37,946 nt of DNA from the NCBI GenBank assembly GCA_002238765.1, contig MPMZ01000028.1:1-37946 (forward strand). Reading direction: 5' to 3'. The notes below the pieces were generated by a model. The model saw nothing but the letters and a program-made list of their open reading frames with translations, was not told the origin of the DNA and did no database searches. Of the stretch, positions 7,977 through 16,763 are shown piece after piece (the stretch's first letter is position 1; the number at the start of each line of letters is the position of its first letter). The translations under genes and the position numbers were made by a program. The stretch comes from Nitrospira sp. bin75 (GTDB taxonomy: Bacteria > Nitrospirota > Nitrospiria > Nitrospirales > UBA8639).

Positions 7977-8765
7977 TCACCCCGGCCCTCTCCCACCAGG
8001 GGCGAGGGAGGAAGAGCGGATAAGTTCATCCCAGGACGCATTCGCTCGTTCCAAATCTTCGTGTGTATCGATCCGAAGTGAGGCATGAGTCGTCTCCCAC
8101 ACGTGAATGGGAATCCCATGTTCCAGCGCCCGTAACTGTTCGAGTTTTTCCGCTTCCTCCAACTCCCCGCTCGGCAACGCGGCAAAGCGACTCAAGGTCT
8201 CTCGACGAAAAATATACACTCCTACATGAAGCGAGGCAAAGGGTGACGCATCGTGGACCTGATCGCGAACGTGCGGAATCCGGGCCCGGGAGAAATAGAG
8301 GGCTCTCCCCTGCCTGTCCGTAACCACTTTCACGACGGAAGATCGCGCAAATTCCTCCCGGTCTGTGAGCGGACGACACAAGGTGCCAATTTCCGCGTCA
8401 CCGGCGAGAAACGGATCGATCAGATCCAGCAGCAGATCGGGAGACAAGAGAACTTCATCGGCCTGGAGATTCACAACAATCTCACAGGGAAACTCGCGGA
8501 TTGCCTCAGCCACACGGTCGGTTCCCGTACGGCAGGGCCCGGCCACCATCGTGGAACGGCCGCCGAAACGTTCTACGCTCTCGTGAATGCGAACGTCATC
8601 TGTTGCCACGAGAACCCGGGACACCTTCGGGACGCGGGTGGCTTGTTCATAGACGTGATGAATTAAGGGTTTTCCCGCCAAGAGCGCCAAGGGTTTGCCG
8701 GGAAATCTGGTGGATGCGTATCGGGCCGGAATAACGATCGTGACGTCAGGGTTAGCCACCGGCAT
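7977..8765 (-). CDS. kdsB: 3-deoxy-manno-octulosonate cytidylyltransferase
   Basis: KdsB activates KDO with CTP to CMP-KDO for transfer to lipid A. Motifs: VIPARYASTRFPGKPLALLAGKPL (nucleotide-binding N-terminus), VATDDVRIHESVERFGG, GTDRVAEA, VNLQADE, RALYFSRARIP and the C-terminal IDTHEDLERA. Two family positions differ: the usual LQGDEP is LQADEV, and the segment before GTDR is GPCR. The last dozen residues (SSSLAPGGRGPG) and the stop codon are encoded by a dispersed intergenic repeat that has run into the gene's 3' end. Overall length is near normal (262). Upstream is lepB (90-base gap), downstream pyrG. Confidence 0.92.
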   Translation of the reverse strand: MPVANPDVTIVIPARYASTRFPGKPLALLAGKPLIHHVYEQATRVPKVSRVLVATDDVRIHESVERFGGRSTMVAGPCRTGTDRVAEAIREFPCEIVVNLQADEVLLSPDLLLDLIDPFLAGDAEIGTLCRPLTDREEFARSSVVKVVTDRQGRALYFSRARIPHVRDQVHDASPFASLHVGVYIFRRETLSRFAALPSGELEEAEKLEQLRALEHGIPIHVWETTHASLRIDTHEDLERANASWDELIRSSSLAPGGRGPG

Positions 8766-8855
8766 GGCGCAGGACCTCTTTCAGTTGCGGGTTCTTTCTT
8801 TGAGGAGAAAAGGAAGTCATTGACGACGATGTCGCAACGTGCCGTCCCATGAGTC

Positions 8856-9614
8856 TCACTCGATCACTTTCCCGATTCGATTCCATCGGACCCATTCCAT
8901 CATGGACCCCTGGCCGTACCAGGACCAATAGACGAGAAACGCCCGGCCCTTGATTTTGTGCTCTTGCACGTATCCCCAAAAGCGGCTGTCCAAACTTTGG
9001 TCGCGGTTGTCGCCCATGACGAAATAGGAGTCTGAAGGAACCGTGACGGGCCCGAACGTGTCGCGGGGATTGATGCGCCCGTCGATCATACCCGGATCCA
9101 CGCGCTGGGTAAACGCTCCATCCTGAAACGGTTCGCCGTTGATATAGACGGTTTTTTCCCGGATGTGAATGGTATCGCCGGGCAGGCCGATGATACGTTT
9201 GATGAAGTCTTTATGCTCATCCTCCGGATAGCGAAAGACGATAATGTCTCCCCGCTCGGGTTTCTCGAACTCGAAGAGCATGGAAGAGGAATAGCAGGTG
9301 ACGGGAAGCAGGCCGGCCTCGAACTCGCAATCCTGGGGAATCTGCAACCCATACGCGAGTTTGTTGACCAGAATATGGTCGCCGATCTGCAAACTGGGGA
9401 TCATGGACCCCGAGGGAATTTTAAATGCCTGGACGAGAAATACACGGATAGTCAAAGCCAGGATCAGCGCAATAATGATGGCCTCGGCGTATTCCCGCCA
9501 CAATGGTTTCGTACGGGTCGTCTCCCCCCGGCTCTCTTCTTGAGAGGAGGAAAACTCGGGATCACCGGAGGAAGAATCCGGCGGCAGTGCCGGGTTCGGC
9601 TTATAATCGGTCAT
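8856..9614 (-). CDS. lepB: Signal peptidase I
   Basis: This inner-membrane peptidase removes signal peptides from exported proteins. A 40-residue cytosolic N-terminus rich in S, E and P is followed by one membrane helix (about 44-62, AIIIALILALTIRVFLVQAF). The catalytic Ser70 lies in IPSGSMIPSLQIGD and the general base Lys139 in DFIKRIIGLPGD. The third box GDNRDQSLDSRFWG is present. The start ATG shares one base with the lepA stop codon (TAATG), the classical lepA-lepB arrangement. Two Cys residues (about 96 and 107) in the catalytic domain insert could form a periplasmic disulfide. Confidence 0.96.
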   Translation of the reverse strand: MTDYKPNPALPPDSSSGDPEFSSSQEESRGETTRTKPLWREYAEAIIIALILALTIRVFLVQAFKIPSGSMIPSLQIGDHILVNKLAYGLQIPQDCEFEAGLLPVTCYSSSMLFEFEKPERGDIIVFRYPEDEHKDFIKRIIGLPGDTIHIREKTVYINGEPFQDGAFTQRVDPGMIDGRINPRDTFGPVTVPSDSYFVMGDNRDQSLDSRFWGYVQEHKIKGRAFLVYWSWYGQGSMMEWVRWNRIGKVIE

Positions 9615-11419
9615 TACTCATCCTTTACCTTCAAGAGGGCCAGAAAGGCTTCTTGCGGAACTTCCACGCGTCCGAGTTGCTTCATCCGCTTCTTGCCCTC
9701 TTTTTGTTTTTCCCACAGCTTGCGTTTTCGCGTGATGTCTCCCCCGTAACACTTGGCGGTGACGTTCTTTTTGATGGCGGACACAGTCTCCCGCGCAATC
9801 ACGCGTTTGCCGATCGCGGCCTGAATGGCGACTTCGAACATTTGTTTCGGGATCAATTCCTTCATCTTTTCCACCAACTGACGGCCTCGATGATAGGCCT
9901 TATCCTTGTGCGTGATAAAAGACAGCGCGTCGATGGTTTCGCCGTTCAACAACACATCGAGTTTTACCAGATCCGCTTCACGATAGTCCGTCAATTCATA
10001 ATCCAATGAGGCATACCCCTGGGTGCGGGATTTCAACTTATCGTAAAAATCCAGCACCATTTCGTTCAACGGCAAGGCATAGATCAGCATCATTCGCGTC
10101 GTATCCAGGTACTGCATGCTCTTTTGGACGCCACGCCGCTCCTGGCACAGGGCGAGGATGTTCCCGGCGTATCGCTCCGGGGCGATGATCGTCGCCTGGA
10201 TAAACGGTTCCTCCATGGTTTCGATGGCTTCCGGTTCCGGCAGTTTCGAAGGATTTTCAATGTTCAGCACTTCCCCATCCAACGTCCGGACCCGATAGAT
10301 CACGGTAGGGGCCGTGCTGATGAGGCTCAACCCATATTCACGGTGCAAGCGTTCTCGAATGATTTCCATGTGCAGGAGGCCGAGAAACCCGCACCGGAAG
10401 CCGAAACCCAGGGCCAAGGACGTCTCCGGTTCATAGACGAACGAAGAATCATTGAGGCGCAGCTTGTCCAGCGAGTCCCGAAGGTTCTCATAGTCCGCAT
10501 TATCCATGGTATAGAGCCCGCAAAAGACCAACGGCTTCACTTCACGATAGCCGGGTAACGGCGTTGCCGTGGGTTGAGCGGCATCGGTGAGCGTATCGCC
10601 GATTTTCGTGTCCGACACGTCTTTCATGCCGGCGACGACGTAGCCGACCGCACCGGCTTTCAATTCCCTGGTCTTTGTGCGTTTGGGAGAAAAAATGCCG
10701 ACTTCAGAGACTTCAAAGATCCGGCCGGTCGACATGAGCCTGATTTTCATACCCGGTTTGACCTCGCCGTCGAAAATCCGGACCAGCACGATCGCACCCT
10801 GATAACTGTCGAACCAGGAATCAAAGATCAACGCCTTCAAAGAAGCACTCACCGCCCCCGTGGGCGGCGGCACTTGCCGGACCATGGCATCCAGCACGTC
10901 ATCGACTCCAATCCCCTGTTTGGCACTCACCAGGAGGGCATCGTCCATCGGCAAGCCCAGGACTTCTTCGATCTGGTGCTTGACGCCGTCGATATCCGCG
11001 CTGGGCAGGTCGATCTTGTTGATCACGGGCAGAATCACGAGATCATTGGCCATGGCAAGATACACGTTGGCGATGGTCTGCGCTTCCACGCCTTGTGTGG
11101 CATCAACCAACAACAAGGCGCCTTCACAAGCGGCCAAACTGCGGGAGACTTCATAGGTAAAATCCACGTGCCCGGGAGTATCAATCAGATTCAATTGATA
11201 GGTGTGTCCGTCATGCGCCTTATACGACGTCGTCACGGCGTGGGCTTTAATGGTAATCCCACGTTCACGTTCCAAGTCCATATCATCCAGAATCTGCTCA
11301 CGAAACTCCCTGGGCGTGATCGCTCCCGTCAACTCCAGTAAACGATCAGCGAGGGTGGATTTTCCGTGGTCGATATGGGCGATAATGGAAAAATTGCGGA
11401 TAGAGGAAAGTGTCTTCAT
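9614..11419 (-). CDS. lepA: Elongation factor 4 (LepA), ribosomal back-translocase GTPase
   Basis: This 601-residue translational GTPase acts on stalled or incorrectly translocated ribosomes. The G motifs are visible: [16 protein letters not shown] (G1), [11 protein letters not shown] (G2), DTPGHVDF (G3), NKIDLP (G4) and SAKQGIG (G5). The LepA-specific C-terminus is present with [24 protein letters not shown]. Length is normal for the family. It leads the lepA-lepB-kdsB-pyrG-kdsA-pgsA-plsY run and is divergent from bioA, with 189 bases between them. Confidence 0.98.
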   Translation of the reverse strand: MKTLSSIRNFSIIAHIDHGKSTLADRLLELTGAITPREFREQILDDMDLERERGITIKAHAVTTSYKAHDGHTYQLNLIDTPGHVDFTYEVSRSLAACEGALLLVDATQGVEAQTIANVYLAMANDLVILPVINKIDLPSADIDGVKHQIEEVLGLPMDDALLVSAKQGIGVDDVLDAMVRQVPPPTGAVSASLKALIFDSWFDSYQGAIVLVRIFDGEVKPGMKIRLMSTGRIFEVSEVGIFSPKRTKTRELKAGAVGYVVAGMKDVSDTKIGDTLTDAAQPTATPLPGYREVKPLVFCGLYTMDNADYENLRDSLDKLRLNDSSFVYEPETSLALGFGFRCGFLGLLHMEIIRERLHREYGLSLISTAPTVIYRVRTLDGEVLNIENPSKLPEPEAIETMEEPFIQATIIAPERYAGNILALCQERRGVQKSMQYLDTTRMMLIYALPLNEMVLDFYDKLKSRTQGYASLDYELTDYREADLVKLDVLLNGETIDALSFITHKDKAYHRGRQLVEKMKELIPKQMFEVAIQAAIGKRVIARETVSAIKKNVTAKCYGGDITRKRKLWEKQKEGKKRMKQLGRVEVPQEAFLALLKVKDE

Positions 11420-11461
11420 TGCGAAAGCACAATTTATTGATTCTATTAGGGTTTCCTCATC

Positions 11462-11490
11462 TTGTCAAAGAAAGATTGCACTCCTATAAT
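11462..11490 (+). promoter_or_regulatory. Near-consensus sigma-70 promoter of bioA
   Basis: TTGTCA at 11462-11467 is followed after exactly 17 bases by a perfect TATAAT at 11485-11490. Transcription would start near 11497 and leave a leader of about 110 bases before bioA. It lies in the lepA-bioA divergent gap. I saw no TTGTAAACC-type BirA operator overlapping it. Confidence 0.6.
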
Positions 11491-11608
11491 CCTGCTGCCG
11501 GACACAAAGTCCGCGAAAGAAATGGCCTTCCTGCCTGCCTAGACGGATGGAAAAGCAAGAACAGAAAATCCACAAGACAAAAAATTAAAGTTGTTCTGCA
11601 AATAATAA

Positions 11609-12991
11609 ATGAAACGATCCAAGAAAAAAGAAGAAAACAATACGCCACTTTCTTCGGCGAAACTCTCAAAATGGGACCGGCAGTATGTCTGGCACCCATT
11701 TACCCAAATGCAGGAATGGGAACAGGAGGACCCGCTGATCATCGAGAAAGGCGAAGGCATCTACCTGTACGACATTCACGGCAACAAATATCTTGATGGC
11801 TCCTCATCCATTTGGGTGAATCTTCATGGACATCGACACCGCACGCTGGATACGGCCATTCAAAACCAACTTGGCAACATTGCCCATAGCACGTTGTTGG
11901 GCGCCGCCAGCCCCCCTTCCATCGTTTTGGCCAAAGAACTCGTCAAAATCGCCCCGAGAGGCCTGACGCGCGTCTTCTATTCGGACGACGGCTCCACGGC
12001 CGTGGAAGTGGCCTTGAAAATGGCGATTCAATATTGGCAACAGCAGCGTCCGCCGCAAAAAAAGAAAAAAACGTTCGTTCGCCTGGATGTCGCCTATCAC
12101 GGCGATACGGTGGGGAGCATGAGCGTCGGCGGGATTAGCCTGTTTCATGAACGCTTCCAGCCTCTGCTATTTCCGGCTATCGCCCTTGATGCTCCCTACT
12201 GCTACCGATGCCCTTTGCATTTACGCTTTCCTTCATGCCGCACGGCATGTCTCGACCCCCTGGAAGACCTGCTGTCCACACGACACGGGCAGATCGCCGG
12301 AGTCGTCATCGAACCCATGGTTCAGGCAGTCGCGGGGATCATTACGCAGCCGCCCGGCTATCTCTCACGGGTCCGCGCCTTGTGCACCAAGTACGACGTG
12401 CTGCTGATCGCCGATGAAGTGGCCACCGGCTTTGGCCGAACCGGAACCATGTTTGCCTGCGATCATGAACGCGTGACACCGGATCTCCTGTGCGTCGCCA
12501 AGGGATTGACCGGCGGATATTTACCCCTCGCCGCGACGCTGACCACGGAAAACATTTACAAGGCGTTCCTTGGAGAACCCGGGAAAACGTTTTTTCACGG
12601 ACACAGTTACACGGGCAACGCGCTCGGCTGTGCCGCGGCCCTGGCGAATCTTGAAATTTTCAAGAAAGAAAAAACGCTCGTTCAAGTCAGAAAACGTTCC
12701 GGGATGCTCCAAACCCTGCTCAAGCCATTGGCGGAATTGCCGATCGTGGGAGACATCCGGCAATGCGGGATGATGGCCGGCATCGAATTAGTCAAAAACA
12801 GGGAGACCCGGGAAGCGTTTCCCTTGTCCGAACGCATGGGCTACAGGGTCGCGGCGGAATGCCGCCGCCATGGACTTCTCATCCGGCCGATCGGCAATAT
12901 CGTCGTCCTCGTTCCCCCGCTGGCAGCCACCGAACGGCAATTACGGAAAATGGTCAATATCGTAACGAAATCCTGCCGAATTTTATGCTGA
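11609..12991 (+). CDS. bioA: Adenosylmethionine-8-amino-7-oxononanoate aminotransferase (BioA)
   Basis: BioA transfers an amino group from SAM to KAPA, giving DAPA in biotin synthesis. It is a class III PLP-dependent aminotransferase. The substrate-side WHPFTQMQEW motif is typical of BioA; then come DGSSSIWVNLHGH, YSDDGSTAVEVALKMA (phosphate cup), RLDVAYHGDTVG, ADEVATGFGRTG and the PLP lysine K298 in CVAKGLTGGYLPL. At 460 residues it is slightly longer than usual because of a basic N-terminus (MKRSKKKEEN) and an insert QQRPPQKKKKTF around 145-156. It stands alone here: no other bio gene is adjacent. The start at 11609 lacks a clear ribosome binding site. Confidence 0.95.
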   Translation: MKRSKKKEENNTPLSSAKLSKWDRQYVWHPFTQMQEWEQEDPLIIEKGEGIYLYDIHGNKYLDGSSSIWVNLHGHRHRTLDTAIQNQLGNIAHSTLLGAASPPSIVLAKELVKIAPRGLTRVFYSDDGSTAVEVALKMAIQYWQQQRPPQKKKKTFVRLDVAYHGDTVGSMSVGGISLFHERFQPLLFPAIALDAPYCYRCPLHLRFPSCRTACLDPLEDLLSTRHGQIAGVVIEPMVQAVAGIITQPPGYLSRVRALCTKYDVLLIADEVATGFGRTGTMFACDHERVTPDLLCVAKGLTGGYLPLAATLTTENIYKAFLGEPGKTFFHGHSYTGNALGCAAALANLEIFKKEKTLVQVRKRSGMLQTLLKPLAELPIVGDIRQCGMMAGIELVKNRETREAFPLSERMGYRVAAECRRHGLLIRPIGNIVVLVPPLAATERQLRKMVNIVTKSCRILC

Positions 12992-13143
12992 GTAGAATTG
13001 ACCACGTTCGCGAAAAACGACGACAGAATTTGTCGTGGCAATTACCTGGTTGCATTATCACCTCTTTAATTTCGGCGCCAGCCGAGGTTGTCGAGATAGC
13101 AGGGTGTGACATGCTTTCACAGAGACAGACCATGAATCCGGCA

Positions 13144-13172
13144 TTGTCTCGTACATTTATGTACGATATACT
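13144..13172 (+). promoter_or_regulatory. hicA promoter with a perfect 8-bp operator dyad in the spacer
   Basis: TTGTCT (13144-13149) and TATACT (13167-13172) are separated by exactly 17 bases. The spacer is almost entirely filled by the perfect inverted repeat TCGTACAT-TT-ATGTACGA (13149-13166). Binding of the HicB antitoxin there would block RNA polymerase directly. The hicA ATG (13173) abuts the -10 box, so either the transcript begins inside the gene's first codons or another promoter is used. Confidence 0.55.
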
Positions 13173-13385
13173 ATGACAGGTGGAGATTTTATCCGAGGTG
13201 TGGGAAAACTCGGTCGTAAGCGTGGCATCCATGTACGCTTCGAGTCCAGGAAAGGCAAAGGAAGCCACGGACGCATATACTATGGAGATCGTTTTACAAC
13301 AGTCAAAGACCGCCGAAAAGAAATTGGCAAAGGGCTCCTTGCTGCAATGCTCGCACAACTTGGCTTGTCCTTTAAAGATCTCTGA
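13173..13385 (+). CDS. hicA: HicA-family mRNA interferase toxin
   Basis: This 70-residue protein is of the HicA family, a small double-stranded-RNA-binding-fold ribonuclease that cuts mRNA. It has the FIRGVGKLGRKRGIHVRF helix-strand start, the conserved GKGSHGRIYYG with the catalytic His at about residue 32, and the GKGLLAAMLAQLGLSFKDL C-terminal helix. The ATG at 13173 fits the family start. It lies 22 bases before hicB and behind a perfect operator dyad. The first codon overlaps the promoter region, which leaves initiation unusual (possible leaderless start or a downstream GTG at 13200). Confidence 0.85.
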   Translation: MTGGDFIRGVGKLGRKRGIHVRFESRKGKGSHGRIYYGDRFTTVKDRRKEIGKGLLAAMLAQLGLSFKDL

Positions 13386-13407
13386 GAACTAAAAGGAGAT
13401 GCAGAAT

Positions 13408-13845
13408 ATGGCGAAGTCAATGCAATTGGCATATCCGGTCACGTTGGACCCACAAGCAGAAGGTTCGCTATTCGTATCGTTTCCTGATGTCCCTGAGGCA
13501 CTAACAGAAGGTACGACTGAACGAGAGGCACTGGCTGAGGCAGAAGATTGTCTTATTGCCGCCCTCGGTGGGTACATCAACGAACGGCGCAACATCCCGC
13601 ACCCGTCACCGGCGCACGGATGTCCTGTTGTCATACTTCCGGCATTGGTGGCTGCCAAACTTGCCCTTTACCAAGCAATGCGCGAACAAGATGTCAGCAA
13701 TGTGGCGCTGGCCGGACAACTTGGGGTCATGGAAGGAGCCGTCCGGCGTCTGCTTGACCTCGATCACCGTTCACACATTGGCCAGATAGAAGCGGCTCTC
13801 AAGATATTCGGGAAGCGGCTGGTGATTGCCGCACGTGCTGCATAG
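13408..13845 (+). CDS. hicB: HicB-family antitoxin with C-terminal helix-turn-helix
   Basis: The 145-residue protein has the degenerate RNase H-like HicB fold: YPVTLDPQAEGSLFVSFPDVPEALTEGTTEREALAEAEDC (about 7-50), with the FPDVPEALTEG motif typical of the family. A C-terminal HTH of Cro/XRE type follows (about 90-135, MREQDVSNVALAGQLGVMEGAVRRLLDLDHRS). It neutralises HicA and probably represses the operon through the dyad at 13149-13166. I chose the ATG at 13408, nine bases after AAGGAG; the upstream ATG at 13399 is too close to the same site. Confidence 0.9.
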   Translation: MAKSMQLAYPVTLDPQAEGSLFVSFPDVPEALTEGTTEREALAEAEDCLIAALGGYINERRNIPHPSPAHGCPVVILPALVAAKLALYQAMREQDVSNVALAGQLGVMEGAVRRLLDLDHRSHIGQIEAALKIFGKRLVIAARAA

Positions 13846-13894
13846 CCGAATTATTTGACAACAGTTGATTCCGCGTTCCGTTTGGACACCCTAC

Positions 13895-14326
13895 ATGAAT
13901 TTTGATCCCGCCATTACCGCACAAGAAGCCTTGGCCCGGGCATACGCCCATGACGACCTGGGTGATACGCAACCGAACATTGAAGAAACGGAGGAAACGT
14001 TTTCTTCTGAAACGGGCTTGGAGGCCAGACGCGCCTATGAAACCCTGATTGCCATCGGCGAGGATCTGCCGCAAGCCAAGTCGTTTCAGGAGTTTCTGAT
14101 TTTCATCACCTGGCAGCAAGTCACGGAGGAAACCATTCCCCGCCATTTTCGCAAGGGCGTTCAGCTCACCGGACAATTTCTAGAAAGATTCGGCTCTCAA
14201 ATTCAAGGAACCGACGTATACGAGCGGATCGTCGCGATCAGACAGTCTTTCAAACAAGGGTTGGGCGACCGCGTCGAATCAATACGGGACGAGTACGACC
14301 GGGACGCGTTTCACGGCGGTGATTGA
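13895..14326 (+). CDS. Unrecognised soluble protein, 143 residues
   Basis: The protein begins MNFDPAITAQEALARAYAHD and is strongly acidic and helical, with no membrane segment, signal peptide or metal motif. The ATG at 13895 is preferred to the TTG at 13865, but neither has a clear ribosome binding site. It lies 49 bases after hicB on the same strand, yet does not resemble a toxin or antitoxin. Its stop codon directly adjoins a dispersed repeat. Function unknown. Confidence 0.55.
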   Translation: MNFDPAITAQEALARAYAHDDLGDTQPNIEETEETFSSETGLEARRAYETLIAIGEDLPQAKSFQEFLIFITWQQVTEETIPRHFRKGVQLTGQFLERFGSQIQGTDVYERIVAIRQSFKQGLGDRVESIRDEYDRDAFHGGD

Positions 14327-14332
14327 AATTGT

Positions 14333-14468
14333 CAGATTACGCCTTCGGCTAACCCGACAGACAAGACTCATCACCCTCATCTTTATCCTCTTCCATCAAG
14401 GGAGAGGACAGGCGCTTCACTCCCTCGCCCCTGGCGGGAGAGGGCTGGGGTGAGGGGGCGGAGGTTGG
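14333..14468. repeat. Composite dispersed repeat between convergent genes
   Basis: The block contains CAGATTACGCCTTCGGCTAA followed by CCCGAC (related to the element at 151), then CACCCTCAT...CATCAAGGGAGAGGA and CCCTCGCCCCTGGCGGGAGAGG with GGGGTGAGGGGGCGG. It lies between two convergent genes and nearly repeats the arrangement at 25545-25690. The GC-rich hairpins could serve as a two-way transcription end, but there is no T-run. Confidence 0.6.
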
Positions 14469-14522
14469 GGATGACGGAATGGGCCATTTTCATATCAAGA
14501 GACTTAAGGAACCGCTGATTAA

Positions 14523-15323
14523 TTATTGGATTTCAACAGGCGTTCCGGTTTTGACCCCGAGTCTTTCCGCGGCGCGGCCTTCCTTCATAAACACTTCGAG
14601 ATAACCGTTGCTGTTGATCAAGGCATCCGGCTTGTCCGGAGAGCCTTGCTCATAATGCGTTTTGAGCGTGTCGATCGTGACGCCCCCGATTTCAAAAGAA
14701 ATGTTTTTGCGTTTGGTGATGGTCCGGAGTTCTTGAATGTCGGCGGGCGTGATATCGGTAATAATATTGCCGAACCGGTCGACGTAGGCCACACGGCCGT
14801 GGAGGGACCCGTCCCGCACCTCGGGCTTTTGAATCGTTAATTTTTCGTAGTCAGCCACAAGGCGGCCATAGGCTCCGGGCGTTTGTCCTCGCGTCAACCA
14901 GGCGGCGGCCGGCGCAAAGACATCCCGGCCCTCAAACGTGGCTCCATCCGAATCTAGGCGAAATTGACGATTTTCGATTTGCCGAACTTCGACGGAAAGT
15001 TCGTTTTCGAAAATATGGGTCAATACGCCATTGTCGGGTGCGACGAAGAAAAACCGCGACGTCGTGACGAGTAATCCTCGGCGTGCCGACCCGACTCCCG
15101 GATCGACGACCACGACGTGTACGGTTCCGTCGGGGAAATAGTGATAACAGGAGTTCAGCAGGAAGGCGGCTTCTTCAATGGAATAGGGTGCGACGTGATG
15201 GGAAACGTCGACGATGCGGGCCTGGTTGTTAATACCCAGGATGACCCCTTTCATGCTGGCGACAAAATGGTCCCGTTCGCCGAAGTCGGTCAATAACGTC
15301 AGGACGGATATGGCTGAAGGCAT
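14523..15323 (-). CDS. SAM hydroxide adenosyltransferase (SAM hydrolase, DUF62 family)
   Basis: This 266-residue protein belongs to the fluorinase-like DUF62 family, whose common member splits S-adenosylmethionine with water into adenosine and methionine. Seen motifs: LLTDFGERDHFVASMKGVIL (N-terminal Asp), DVSHHVAPYSIEEAAF, VVVDPGVGSARRGL, FVAPDNGVLT, TFEGRDVFAPAAAWL (Asp-Arg region) and DRFGNIITDI. The trio of conserved Asp, Arg and His residues assigned to water activation is present. Nothing suggests a halogenase, which is rarer. It starts four bases after the greA stop and is probably co-transcribed with greA. Confidence 0.92.
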   Translation of the reverse strand: MPSAISVLTLLTDFGERDHFVASMKGVILGINNQARIVDVSHHVAPYSIEEAAFLLNSCYHYFPDGTVHVVVVDPGVGSARRGLLVTTSRFFFVAPDNGVLTHIFENELSVEVRQIENRQFRLDSDGATFEGRDVFAPAAAWLTRGQTPGAYGRLVADYEKLTIQKPEVRDGSLHGRVAYVDRFGNIITDITPADIQELRTITKRKNISFEIGGVTIDTLKTHYEQGSPDKPDALINSNGYLEVFMKEGRAAERLGVKTGTPVEIQ

Positions 15324-15327
15324 GTGG

Positions 15328-15801
15328 TTACTCCGGGAAAAAGATTTCTTGAATTTCGTACTCGATCATCCCCGCCGGCCGGTTCACTTGCACAACGTCC
15401 CCGACGCGATGACTGATTAACGCGCGCCCAATGGGAGATTGCACGGAAATCGAACCGTTCTTGAGATCGGCTTCTTCCTGGCCGACGAGGGTGTAGGTTT
15501 TCTGTTCTTCCGATTCGACGTCCAGGAGACGGACGGTGGCACCGAACACCACGGTTTCGCTGGGGCCGGTGCCGGACTCGATGACCTGCGCGTCGCCCAG
15601 TTTATGTTCGATCTCGCTCATCCGCGTGTCAATGAACTGCTGTCGTTCCTTCGCCGCTTTGAATTCGGCATTCTCTCGCAAATCACCATGTTCCCGCGCT
15701 TCGGCAATGTCCTGAATGTTTTGCGGACGATCCACCCTCCGCAACCGGTCCAACTCGGCCTTGAGCGCCTCATATCCTTTTTTTGTCATTGGAACAGCCA
15801 T
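15328..15801 (-). CDS. greA: Transcription elongation factor GreA
   Basis: GreA enters the secondary channel of RNA polymerase and stimulates cleavage of backtracked RNA. The coiled-coil N-terminus (GYEALKAELDRLRR...AREHGDLRENAEFKAAKERQ) carries the acidic tip (D and E in the HGDLRENAEF region). The C-terminal FKBP-like domain is from about residue 80. The start is clear: GGAGG lies four or five bases before the ATG at 15801, giving 157 residues, the normal length. A longer frame upstream to 15858 is not needed. Confidence 0.97.
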   Translation of the reverse strand: MAVPMTKKGYEALKAELDRLRRVDRPQNIQDIAEAREHGDLRENAEFKAAKERQQFIDTRMSEIEHKLGDAQVIESGTGPSETVVFGATVRLLDVESEEQKTYTLVGQEEADLKNGSISVQSPIGRALISHRVGDVVQVNRPAGMIEYEIQEIFFPE

Positions 15802-15862
15802 AAGTCCTCCAAACGAAACTCCGTCTTTACCCTCCATGGCGCTGTGCCACGCCTGCAAATTA

Positions 15863-16600
15863 CTACTTTCTCACCACCGGGATATACTCTTTGAAAATGA
15901 ATCCATTCATAGGCAATACTCTGGGCGCCCCTTTGGTCGGCCAATGATTTCGACATTCAAGCAAATAGGGTTGTATCTCGGTGGGTGCATCGTCTGAGTC
16001 GATGATATCGACCTGTGAAAAAACGTCTTTTAGGCGATCGAAGTAATCAGGACCAGGCGCCCTCCAATGACCTGAACATTCAAGCGGCTCACCGTATTCA
16101 ATCGTTTTTTCTGCGTATATCGGCACTGGCAGGAGTGCGATGCCACCCGGCTTCAGTATTCTATGGATTTCCTTGAGAGCCTTTCGTTCATCCGAGACGT
16201 GCTCCAAAACATGGTTCGCAACAACGCAATGGCAGAATTCATCGCCAAGATCCAGTCGGGTGATATCCAGCCGCAACTGTTCGTTGCCGCTGTAATCCGA
16301 CGCGAAATATTCCAAAACCCGAGACTCGAGCATCCTCCTTAAATGTGCTTCTGGAGCGAAGTGAACAACCGTCCAATTGCTGACATCCGAGTTAGAGAGA
16401 ATCCTCTTCAAGACAACAGCTTCAAGCCGATGTCTTTCTTTTGCGCCACAACTTGGGCATGATGAGGCATGGCGCCTTCCCAGATAGCGATTATTGGTGA
16501 CAACGAAAGGGCCCAAGTAATCGCAAATGGGACACTGGAAACCGGGACAAGGATGAAAGAGCTTTTGCTGTATGAGCTTTAATCGATTTCGGAGTTTCAT
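15863..16600 (-). CDS. SAM-dependent methyltransferase with N-terminal zinc-ribbon-like Cys motifs
   Basis: The first 55 residues contain two CxxC pairs, FQCPICDY and SSCPSCGA, typical of a zinc knuckle. The rest is a class I methyltransferase: VHFAPEAHLRRML, the motif II-like YFASDYSGNEQLRLDITRLDLGDEFCHCVVANHVLEHVSDERKAL and RILKPGGIALLPVPIY. The architecture resembles methyltransferases seen in glycan or small-molecule gene clusters, but no such cluster is here. The region has AT-richer codon use than greA and carB. Substrate unknown. It sits between carB and greA with a palindrome just upstream. Confidence 0.85.
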   Translation of the reverse strand: MKLRNRLKLIQQKLFHPCPGFQCPICDYLGPFVVTNNRYLGRRHASSCPSCGAKERHRLEAVVLKRILSNSDVSNWTVVHFAPEAHLRRMLESRVLEYFASDYSGNEQLRLDITRLDLGDEFCHCVVANHVLEHVSDERKALKEIHRILKPGGIALLPVPIYAEKTIEYGEPLECSGHWRAPGPDYFDRLKDVFSQVDIIDSDDAPTEIQPYLLECRNHWPTKGAPRVLPMNGFIFKEYIPVVRK

Positions 16601-16616
16601 GTATCGGCTGATACTC

Positions 16617-16631
16617 TACTGGAATCCAGTA
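16617..16631. promoter_or_regulatory. Perfect 7-bp inverted repeat TACTGGA-A-TCCAGTA
   Basis: The two arms are exact complements around one base. The centre lies 24 bases upstream of the methyltransferase ATG at 16600. It is a plausible repressor site, or a hairpin in the leader. No clear -35/-10 pair was recognised around it. Confidence 0.35.
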
Positions 16632-16705
16632 TGAAAAAAAGAAAACTTTTGTGCAGGTTTGTCGTCTACATCTCAAGGGATGAAAATGGTGTCTTTCTCC
16701 AATCT

Positions 16706-16762
16706 GTCATCCTTGATCCCCGATTACAAACGTCGGGGACAAGCGCCGGGAATGCCGGCTTC
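16706..16762. repeat. Dispersed GATCCCCGA-type repeat after carB
   Basis: TGTCATCCTTGATCCCCGA, then CGTCGGGGACAAGCG and GGGAATGCC, is a diverged member of the GTCATCCCCGA...TCGGGGATCC family at 1191, 23360 and 27673. It ends one base before the carB stop codon. Confidence 0.45.
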
Positions 16763-16763
16763 G

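Noticed and set aside
12992-13060. Terminator after bioA
   Set aside because: ACGACA-GAATT-TGTCGT near 13018-13040 is a hairpin, but no T-run follows on either strand.
15328-15858. greA starting at 15858
   Set aside because: GGAGG is positioned for the ATG at 15801, and the resulting 157 residues match normal GreA.
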